From the NCBI GenBank assembly GCA_021848365.1, contig JAJZUS010000001.1, forward strand, positions 1,145,517-1,209,516: DNA of 64,000 nucleotides. The letters run 5' to 3'. Below are positions 58,370 to 64,000 of this stretch, in pieces. Both the position numbers and the translations under genes were made by a program. The notes below the pieces were generated by a model. That model had not been told where the DNA came from. It did no database searches and was given only the letters and a program-made list of their open reading frames with translations. Within the stretch, counting starts at the first letter, position 1. Every line of letters starts with the position of its first letter. This stretch comes from Actinomycetes bacterium. Its GTDB lineage: Bacteria > Actinomycetota > Acidimicrobiia > Acidimicrobiales > RAAP-2.

Positions 58370-59222
58370 CGGTGGACTCCTTCTTCAACGAGCGAACGAC
58401 GATGGCGACAAGGACGGCGACGAACAGTGCGAGCGCGGGCCAGGCGACCCAATTCGAGACGTGGGCGGCGTAGGGGGCGACGTGGTTGTTGAGGTAGGCA
58501 CTCATCGAGCGCTGGAAGCCGAGCGCCCGCCGGGACTGGCCGGTGACGGCCGTCACCACGAAGAAGAGGCCGAATCCGCCGAAGACGGCTGTGCCGACGA
58601 GGCGCGAGAGGCTGGTGGGTTTCACGTAGCTGCCCAGACGGATGGTGAACTTCCAGTCACGGGCTCTGGCTTTGGCCTTGGCCCCCGTGAAGAAGAGGGC
58701 GATGATGACCAGTGGGAAGACGATGCCCGTGATGTAGGCGCCGCCGAGGATGAACCCGCCGATGGCCGAACCGTTCAGGGCGGACAGGGCCACGGCACCG
58801 GCGAGGACGGGCGCGCAACATGCGGTGATGGCGCCCGAGAAGACGCCCAGCAGGAAGACCGAGCCGACTGAGCCTGTCATCTCAGGCTGGCGTGCGAAGG
58901 GCAGAGAGAGCATGGTGCCGCGCCACAGGGCCGCCGCCGTGGCCAACATCATCAGCCCACCGATGACGAAGAGTTGGGGGTGGAATCTCGAGGTCCAGTG
59001 CCCGATGGCTCCGGCTCCCATGGTGATCGGCCAGACGATGACGGCCACGCCGGCGACGTAAATCGCGGTCAGCATCGCCGTGCGAAGCGGCTTGTGGCCG
59101 GAGATGGCGGCCAGGTAGGTCGGCATCATGACCCCCGAGCAGCACGGGGCGAAGAATGCGATCATGCCCGCGATGAAGGCCGCAGCGGCGGAGCCGGTCA
59201 TGAGCGAAGCGGTGGCGATCAC
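58362..59222 (-). CDS. CcdA/DsbD-like thiol electron transporter
   Basis: 286 residues from the GTG overlapping the glutaredoxin-like stop. Six membrane segments with the paired Cys motifs FAPCCSGVMMPTYLA and GAITACCAPVLAGAV, the arrangement that passes electrons across the membrane in CcdA/DsbD. Both motifs have a doubled Cys (P-C-C and A-C-C) rather than the usual single Cys. A C-terminal extension with two further hydrophobic segments follows. Likely reduces the downstream redoxin. Confidence 0.82.
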   Translation of the reverse strand: MIATASLMTGSAAAAFIAGMIAFFAPCCSGVMMPTYLAAISGHKPLRTAMLTAIYVAGVAVIVWPITMGAGAIGHWTSRFHPQLFVIGGLMMLATAAALWRGTMLSLPFARQPEMTGSVGSVFLLGVFSGAITACCAPVLAGAVALSALNGSAIGGFILGGAYITGIVFPLVIIALFFTGAKAKARARDWKFTIRLGSYVKPTSLSRLVGTAVFGGFGLFFVVTAVTGQSRRALGFQRSMSAYLNNHVAPYAAHVSNWVAWPALALFVAVLVAIVVRSLKKESTDE

Positions 59223-59458
59223 GAGAGCCCCAGCTCCGCAGCGAGGCGCTTCGCGGAGAAGCGGCCGTAGGCAAGTACCTGCTCGCCGTTGGTTAGAACC
59301 GGCAGGAACGACAGCGGGATGCCGCGAGCGGCCAGGGCCATCGCCTCGTCTGATGCGACGTTGAGCTCACGTCGCGCAATGCCCAGTTGGTCGAGCACGG
59401 TGCGGCTGTGCTCGCAAAGATGGCAGTCCTCGGCCGTGATGTAGAGGAGGTCGCTCAC
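59219..59458 (-). CDS. Glutaredoxin-like protein
   Basis: 79 residues from the GTG overlapping the CopA stop. Thioredoxin fold in minimal form: [20 protein letters not shown] supplies the C-x-x-C, and [20 protein letters not shown] supplies the cis-Pro strand (FLPVL) and the final Gly. Cytosolic; it could feed electrons to the CcdA-like protein or act on the copper exporter. Confidence 0.8.
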   Translation of the reverse strand: MSDLLYITAEDCHLCEHSRTVLDQLGIARRELNVASDEAMALAARGIPLSFLPVLTNGEQVLAYGRFSAKRLAAELGLS

Positions 59459-61965
59459 CTGGTGGACCCTTTCGACCTGGACGTGATTCGCGTATGACGC
59501 AGGCGATTGGCATTGGTGACGACCGACAGTGACGACAACGCCATCGCCGCCGCGGCGATCATCGGCGACAGGACGACGCCGAAGAACGGATAGAGAAGTC
59601 CCGCCGCCAACGGGATGCCTGCCGTGTTGTAGCCGAACGCGAGCGCCAGATTCTGACGGATGTTGCGCATGGTGGCTCGCGACAGACGAATCGTCGTGGC
59701 GATGCCCATGAGCGATCCCGACATGAGGGTGACGTCGGCCGCCTCGATGGCGACGTCGGTGCCCGTGCCAATGGCGAGACCGACGTTGGCCTTCGCCAGC
59801 GCCGGCGCGTCGTTGATCCCGTCACCCACCATCCCCACCGAGCGCCCCTCGGCCTGGAGCCGAGCGATTTCGTTGGCCTTGTCCTCTGGGCGGACCTCGG
59901 CGAGCACCCGGTCGATCCCGACCCGACGGGCCACGGCGAGCGCGGTGCGCTGGGCGTCGCCCGTCAGCATCACCACCTCAATGCCTAGTGAACGAAGGGC
60001 GACAATGGCGGCGACGGAATCCTCCTTGATCGGGTCAGCGACCGCGACGAGCCCCGCCGGGCGCCCGTCGATGGCGACGAGCGTCGCCGTCTTTCCCTCG
60101 CTGGCGAGCACGTCGGCGCGGGCCCGCAACTCTGACGAGTCGATTCCTGCCTCGCTGAAGAGGCGGACGTTGCCGACGAGGGCGTCGTGACCCTCCACGC
60201 GAGCCCGCACACCTTGACCGGTGACCGAAGTGAACGACGTCGCCCGAGGCGCCGTGAGTCCTCGCTGAGCGGCGCCGGCCACGATGGCCGCGGCCAGCGG
60301 ATGCTCCGAGTCGTGCTCGGCGCTCGCCACGAGTGCGAGCAGGTCGGCTTGGTCGAATCCCTGGAGGACTACGACGTCGGTCAGCACCGGGTGTCCCGCA
60401 GTGATCGTGCCGGTCTTGTCCAGCACGATCGTGTCGATTCGTCCCGCGGTCTCGAGCGCCTCGGCCGAGCGGAAAAGCACTCCATTAGTGGCGCCGCGGC
60501 CGGTGCCGACCAGCACCGCCAGCGGCGTGGCCAATCCGAGCGCGCAGGGACAGGCGATGACGAGCACGGTCACCGCGGTGATGATCGCGTAGGTGAGAGC
60601 CGGGGAGGGTCCGGCCACGAACCAGACAGCGAAGGCGCCCAGGGCGATGAAGACGACGACCGGGACGAACACCGACGAGACCTGGTCTGCCAGACGCTGA
60701 ATCGGTGGACGTGAGGCTTGGGCGCGGCGTACGAGGTCGACGATCTGGGCGAGCACGCTGTCCGCACCGACTCGCGTCGCCTCGACGCGAAGTGACCCGT
60801 TGGCGTTCATCGTCGCACCGACGACCTCGTCACCAGGGCCCTTTTCGACAGGGATGGGCTCTCCCGTGACCATGGATTCATCGACCGCCGAGTGGCCCTC
60901 GGTGACCACGCCGTCGACGGGGATCTTCTCGCCGGGGCGCACGAGTACCACGTCACCGGGCACGACCTCGTCGATCGCCAGGTCGACCTCCGTCCCGTCG
61001 CGCAGGACTCGCGCGGTGCGTGCCTGCATGCCGAGCAACTTTCGGATCGCTTCGCCCGTGCCGGCCTTGGCTCGAACCTCGATCAGACGTCCGAGGAGGA
61101 TCAGCGTGAGGATGAACCCGACGTCCTCAAAATACACACCGCGCACGTTGACCGGGGCGAGGGAGGGTGCGATCGTGATGACGAGGCTGTAGGCGAACGC
61201 CGCGCAGGCTCCCAGCGTGATGAGCGAGTTCATGTCCGCATTGCGGTGAGCCAAGGCGAGCCAGCCGGTGCGGTGAATTGGCCAACCGGTGTAGAGGAAC
61301 ACCGGGGTGATCGTCGCGAGCGCGAACCACGGGTTGGTGAGCGTGGCCGGAAGCCAGGCGGCGTGGAGGAAGTCCTTCGCCATCACGCCAACGAGAACTG
61401 GCGCAGTCAGTACGGCCCCTAGGAGAACCCGTCTCGTGAGGTCGGCGATCTCGGCGCGGCGTTCGGCGGCCTCCTGGTCGTCACCGTCGGTGTGTCCCGC
61501 ACGGGCGCTGCCGTCTCGAACGACGGGTGGCACGATGACCGGCGACCGGGCGCCATCGCGAGATGCAGCACGGGAGGTCGCCGAAGCGCTCTCGTCATTC
61601 ACCGTCAGGATGCCGTGGTTCATGTTCATGCCACAGGCGAAGGCGTACGCGCCGGGCGCTTTCGGAAGGATCTCCACGACCGTCTGGGCGAACGCCGGTA
61701 GTTCGGCAGATATGCCCAGGTCCGGAAAGACAACCCGCGACGTGCAGTCTCCGGACTCTTGGCGGTCGAAGACCAATCGCAGCGGGACACCAGCTCGGGC
61801 GCTGATCTGATTCGGGTTATAGCCTCCCCGGACCGTGACGCGCACTGTCTGGATGCCGCCCTCGAGCTCCGAGGCCGTCGTCTTCTTCGGACCGAAGAAC
61901 CACCACCCGAGACCGGCGGCGACCATCAGGTCAGTTGCGACGACGATGAAATCCCTCACATTCAT
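59455..61965 (-). CDS. copA: Copper-type P1B ATPase with N-terminal cupredoxin-like domain
   Basis: 836 residues from the ATG behind GGGAGGTGG. A first hydrophobic anchor (about residues 6-24) and a cupredoxin-like domain (about 38-125: [20 protein letters not shown], then [10 protein letters not shown] and [10 protein letters not shown] offering Cys, Met and His ligands) replace the usual C-x-x-C heavy-metal domain. Then a P1B ATPase: [16 protein letters not shown] (Cu/Ag-type transport site), [30 protein letters not shown], and C-terminal YNTAGIP and MALSSLSV. Exports copper from the cytosol; the external cupredoxin could accept or sense it. Confidence 0.9.
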   Translation of the reverse strand: MNVRDFIVVATDLMVAAGLGWWFFGPKKTTASELEGGIQTVRVTVRGGYNPNQISARAGVPLRLVFDRQESGDCTSRVVFPDLGISAELPAFAQTVVEILPKAPGAYAFACGMNMNHGILTVNDESASATSRAASRDGARSPVIVPPVVRDGSARAGHTDGDDQEAAERRAEIADLTRRVLLGAVLTAPVLVGVMAKDFLHAAWLPATLTNPWFALATITPVFLYTGWPIHRTGWLALAHRNADMNSLITLGACAAFAYSLVITIAPSLAPVNVRGVYFEDVGFILTLILLGRLIEVRAKAGTGEAIRKLLGMQARTARVLRDGTEVDLAIDEVVPGDVVLVRPGEKIPVDGVVTEGHSAVDESMVTGEPIPVEKGPGDEVVGATMNANGSLRVEATRVGADSVLAQIVDLVRRAQASRPPIQRLADQVSSVFVPVVVFIALGAFAVWFVAGPSPALTYAIITAVTVLVIACPCALGLATPLAVLVGTGRGATNGVLFRSAEALETAGRIDTIVLDKTGTITAGHPVLTDVVVLQGFDQADLLALVASAEHDSEHPLAAAIVAGAAQRGLTAPRATSFTSVTGQGVRARVEGHDALVGNVRLFSEAGIDSSELRARADVLASEGKTATLVAIDGRPAGLVAVADPIKEDSVAAIVALRSLGIEVVMLTGDAQRTALAVARRVGIDRVLAEVRPEDKANEIARLQAEGRSVGMVGDGINDAPALAKANVGLAIGTGTDVAIEAADVTLMSGSLMGIATTIRLSRATMRNIRQNLALAFGYNTAGIPLAAGLLYPFFGVVLSPMIAAAAMALSSLSVVTNANRLRHTRITSRSKGSTR

Positions 61966-61987
61966 GAGTACCACCTCCCGAGTGAGC

Positions 61988-62218
61988 TCACGTCTTCATC
62001 CCGCTGCGGTCCATCATCTTCATCATCACCAACATCATTGCGAGGCACGCCACCGCGTACATCAAGAAGCCGGGCGAGACGACGCCCGTGGCCACCAAGA
62101 TGACGGCAATCAGGATCATCGGAATGCAGCAGGCGATCATCATCCAGCTGTGGCCGCCATGTCCACCCATCTCATGCTGCTCGGGTGCGTTGGTCGGTGT
62201 GTGAACTGTGTGGCTCAT
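61988..62218 (-). CDS. Small His/Met-rich membrane protein
   Basis: 76 residues, ATG behind AAGGAG. The N-terminal half has [15 protein letters not shown], a His/Met cluster suited to copper, before two hydrophobic segments, and the C-terminal segment ends [16 protein letters not shown]. Two adjacent Cys (ACCIP) start the first segment. In a copper operon between the exporter and the DUF2892-like protein, a metal-binding or chaperone role is plausible. Confidence 0.72.
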   Translation of the reverse strand: MSHTVHTPTNAPEQHEMGGHGGHSWMMIACCIPMILIAVILVATGVVSPGFLMYAVACLAMMLVMMKMMDRSGMKT

Positions 62219-62220
62219 GG

Positions 62221-62487
62221 TCAACTCCTTAGTGACTTCGGTACGTGGCTGAGCTTGGCGTACAGCAGGCAGTGTCCCAGCGCGCCGGTGACGACCAGAT
62301 CGAGTCCGGCGGCTACGAGGAGTACCTCCAAGACGACCGCCAGGGCCGTAGCCGCCGAAGCGAGCAGGACTGCCCCGGCGATGGCGCCCGCACCACCCAC
62401 GCCGATGCGTGCGATACGTTCGACCGGCGTGATGTTGATGCTCATACCGCACCAACCGGTGCGGAGGTTCGATGTGTTGTCCTTCAT
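62221..62487 (-). CDS. DUF2892-like small membrane protein
   Basis: 88 residues from the ATG overlapping the csoR stop. INITPVERIARIGVGGAGAI opens the first of two membrane segments and GALGHCLLYAKL the end, typical of DUF2892 (the membrane part of YgaP-type proteins), which recurs in thiol and metal operons. Function unknown. Confidence 0.78.
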   Translation of the reverse strand: MKDNTSNLRTGWCGMSINITPVERIARIGVGGAGAIAGAVLLASAATALAVVLEVLLVAAGLDLVVTGALGHCLLYAKLSHVPKSLRS

Positions 62488-62837
62488 AACCGGACCACCT
62501 GACGTATGGTGCCCGCCACTTCCTCGAGGGCCGCTTCTCCGTCGGATTCGGAGCGGCGTGCTGCCTCGACCACGCAGCAGTGGAGGTGGTCGTTGAGCAG
62601 TCCGACCGCAACCTCCTGGAGCGCCCGGGTCGCCGATGAGATCTGCGTCACGATGTCGGGGCACCAGCGGTCATCCTCGACCATCTTCTCGAGTCCGCGT
62701 ATCTGGCCCTCGATCTTGCCGAGTCGGGCCAGGTAGTCCTCCTTGCCCGAGGCGTAGCCTCGGACCGGTCGCTTCGATGGGGACCTCGTCGCCGGGACGT
62801 ACTCGTCTCCCAACAGAGGCGCGGTGGGGTTCGTCAT
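62484..62837 (-). CDS. csoR: CsoR-family copper-sensing repressor
   Basis: 117 residues from the ATG behind GGGAGG; an in-frame GTG one codon upstream is less likely. All-helical CsoR/FrmR protein: KIEGQIRGLEKMV, then DRWCPDIVTQIS with the first Cys, and LNDHLHCCVVEA with the His and Cys, giving the C-H-C copper set. The extra N-terminal 30 residues are disordered-looking. Binds DNA until Cu(I) loads it; two matching operator-like repeats lie upstream. Confidence 0.9.
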   Translation of the reverse strand: MTNPTAPLLGDEYVPATRSPSKRPVRGYASGKEDYLARLGKIEGQIRGLEKMVEDDRWCPDIVTQISSATRALQEVAVGLLNDHLHCCVVEAARRSESDGEAALEEVAGTIRQVVRL

Positions 62838-63097
62838 CACCCACCTCCCGAGCTGACGGGCGATCGTTTGTCGCCGAGCAGAAGACGAAGGTGAGCATAT
62901 TCGTCACTTTCAATCTCTGCTCGGGCGAGACGTTGATCGAGAATCTGACGCGGGCTGTCTCCGTGGTCGACCTCTTCACGGTGCGGCGTCCTGCTACCGA
63001 TCAGGAGGAGGACCGCCCAGGCGACCAGGCCCCAGAAGAGCACCATCCCGGCCACCATCGGAACAACCCACCAACTACTTCCGAAATTGGACATCAT
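62837..63097 (-). CDS. SHOCT-domain membrane protein (minus-strand copy)
   Basis: 86 residues starting at ATG ATG, chosen by analogy with the plus-strand paralogue; a longer start at 63145 remains possible. One membrane segment (about residues 11-33) and a C-terminal SHOCT motif ILDQRLARAEIESDEYAHLR. Its stop overlaps the csoR start. SHOCT proteins often bind other proteins or membranes; the exact role is unknown. Confidence 0.75.
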   Translation of the reverse strand: MMSNFGSSWWVVPMVAGMVLFWGLVAWAVLLLIGSRTPHREEVDHGDSPRQILDQRLARAEIESDEYAHLRLLLGDKRSPVSSGGG

Positions 63098-63152
63098 GAC
63101 GAACGCTCTCTTCGTGCTTGGCAAATTCAGGTTCGCACTAAGCATGCTGTCG

Positions 63153-63171
63153 TATACCCCTGGGGGGTAGG
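63153..63171. promoter_or_regulatory. CsoR-like operator 1 (minus-strand unit)
   Basis: ATACCCC-T-GGGGGGTA, an inverted repeat of the T-A-C-C-C type used by CsoR repressors, upstream of the minus-strand metal operon. Confidence 0.6.
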
Positions 63172-63293
63172 GCCATAGGTCACAACATCTCGTCCGCGGG
63201 ACGGTCTTCACCCTCGCTGGAGAGAGCGAGCCGCGCGTTACGAAGGTGACCAACGTCCCTACTGCACGGACAAGCACGGCACGGACGCGTGTT

Positions 63294-63311
63294 TATACTC
63301 CCTAGGGGTAT
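63294..63311. promoter_or_regulatory. CsoR-like operator 2 overlapping a -10 (plus-strand unit)
   Basis: TATACT (a good -10) is part of ATACTCCC-TA-GGGGTAT, a second inverted repeat of the same type, about 34 bases before the plus-strand SHOCT gene. Repressor binding here would block polymerase. Confidence 0.6.
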
Positions 63312-63344
63312 GGCAGAACGGCGCATCCTGAAGGGAGCCCAACG

Positions 63345-63602
63345 ATGATGTACGGCTGGTACAACCAAGGAATGAATGGGGGCTGGTGGGCAATCATGAT
63401 GATCGGCATGGTGGGCTTCTGGGCCGTCTTCGTGTTCGGGATCGTCGCGCTGTTGCGTCACTACGGCCCGTGGCGTGGCGAAACACATCCGCAGCCTTCG
63501 TCGAGCTCGGCGATCGAGATCCTGAAGCAGCGATTTGCCCGCGGTGAACTGACCGAGGAGGAGTACACGCGACTTCGCACGTTGCTCGAGGGTGACTCGT
63601 GA
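63345..63602 (+). CDS. SHOCT-domain membrane protein (plus-strand copy)
   Basis: 85 residues, ATG behind AAGGGAG. A Trp/Gly/Met-rich start (GWYNQGMNGGWW), one membrane segment (about 15-37) and a C-terminal SHOCT motif ILKQRFARGELTEEEYTRLR. Paralogue of the minus-strand SHOCT protein across the shared control region. Overlaps the cupredoxin gene by GTGA. Confidence 0.8.
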   Translation: MMYGWYNQGMNGGWWAIMMIGMVGFWAVFVFGIVALLRHYGPWRGETHPQPSSSSAIEILKQRFARGELTEEEYTRLRTLLEGDS

Positions 63603-64000
63603 CCAAGCGGGGTGCCGGCCTGCTCGTCATCATCGGGGCGGTGGGACTGCTATCCCTCGGGACGGTTGTCGTATTGGGCAACGTTCAGGCGCGCCTCGAC
63701 GGAGCCCAGCGTCCAACTCTGGCGAACTGCGCCCCCAGTCACCCCCAGGGCGCGGTTGTGAACGTGAACCTGACCGATCGAGGCGGCATGATGATGGGTG
63801 GGGGCAACCTGATGATGGTGTCGGTTGTGGCCTCGCCGGATTCAGTCCCCAGCGGAACGGTCACGTTCATCGCTACCAACACCGGCACTCTCAACCACGA
63901 ACTGTTGGTACTACCCGCACCCGCCGACGGTGTTGGCACGCGCGTCGTCGGAAGTGACGGCAAGATCGACGAGGCAGGGAGCCTCGGCGAGGCGTCAACT
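63599..64000 (+). CDS. Cupredoxin-like exported copper protein (3' end cut by window)
   Basis: 134 codons visible from the GTG overlapping the SHOCT stop; the frame stays open to the window end. A signal or anchor segment (LLVIIGAVGLLSLGTVVVL) is followed by a Met/Gly-rich stretch and a cupredoxin core, TVTFIATNTGTLNHELLVL, typical of sulfocyanin-like copper proteins in which the His is a ligand; the remaining ligands lie beyond the window. Likely a periplasmic-side copper binder under the same CsoR control. Confidence 0.78.
   Translation, partial: MTKRGAGLLVIIGAVGLLSLGTVVVLGNVQARLDGAQRPTLANCAPSHPQGAVVNVNLTDRGGMMMGGGNLMMVSVVASPDSVPSGTVTFIATNTGTLNHELLVLPAPADGVGTRVVGSDGKIDEAGSLGEAST

Noticed and set aside
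63097-63277. Longer SHOCT protein beginning at 63277
   Set aside because: The extension crosses the operator-like repeat and has no motif; the paralogue starts with the same Met-Met at the matching place.
52499-64000. Second attachment site (duplicate of the tRNA-Leu 3' end)
   Set aside because: I found no second copy of the T-arm/acceptor sequence in the window.

Overview
The window is high-GC bacterial DNA with very short intergenic gaps, many GTG starts and many 4-base stop/start overlaps. A mycothiol synthase gene (mshD), an ANTAR-type response regulator, a four-repeat RpsA and the gene order uvrB-uvrA-uvrC-rapZ-gap-pgk-tpiA-secG all point to an actinobacterium (Actinomycetota). An Acidimicrobiia-like lineage is my best guess from overall character, but I cannot prove it from the sequence alone.

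Bases 1-52,400 are core chromosome. In order: protein export and stringent response (secD partial, secF, relA); aminoacyl-tRNA synthetases and fork repair (hisS, aspS, rarA, alaS); ruvX, mltG, aroE, a RodA-type SEDS protein and a DUF151 nuclease-like protein; a second SEDS gene facing ppk; a flippase-like membrane protein facing a polyprenol-phosphate mannosyltransferase; menaquinone genes (isochorismate synthase, menG, later menC) with a MaoC-like hydratase; a VIT1/CCC1 transporter; mshD; a YgfZ-like protein and a TrpF-like protein with altered active site; the fatty-acid cluster fabD-fabG-acpP-fabF; tRNA-Leu(CAA); an ANTAR regulator; polA and rpsA; an oppBCDF-type importer; coaE; the uvrBAC excision-repair set; rapZ; a wrecked yvcK remnant with whiA absent from its usual place; the gap-pgk-tpiA glycolytic operon; secG; and an orphan peptide-binding-like protein.

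From tRNA-Leu(GAG) at 52,412 onward the character changes to accessory DNA. It holds an AbrB-like small protein coupled to a tyrosine recombinase with an 11-cysteine N-terminal region, then two more tyrosine recombinases overlapping by 4 bases. These are followed by a 15-base tandem repeat array ending in a very strong hairpin. Next is a metal cluster: on the minus strand a SHOCT protein, a CsoR repressor, two small membrane proteins, a cupredoxin-fused copper P-type ATPase, a glutaredoxin-like protein, a CcdA-like thiol transporter and a membrane-anchored redoxin; on the plus strand a second SHOCT protein and a cupredoxin-like protein that runs off the window. Two CsoR-like inverted repeats lie between the divergent units. 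The cluster looks like a copper-responsive operon joining copper export to extracytoplasmic thiol chemistry.

A recurrent regulatory pattern is a TANNNT hexamer exactly 6 bases before a GTG or ATG at the head of many transcription units, with no ribosome-binding site. This implies frequent leaderless transcripts. At two divergent gene pairs the -10 hexamers of both strands overlap in one near-symmetric sequence.
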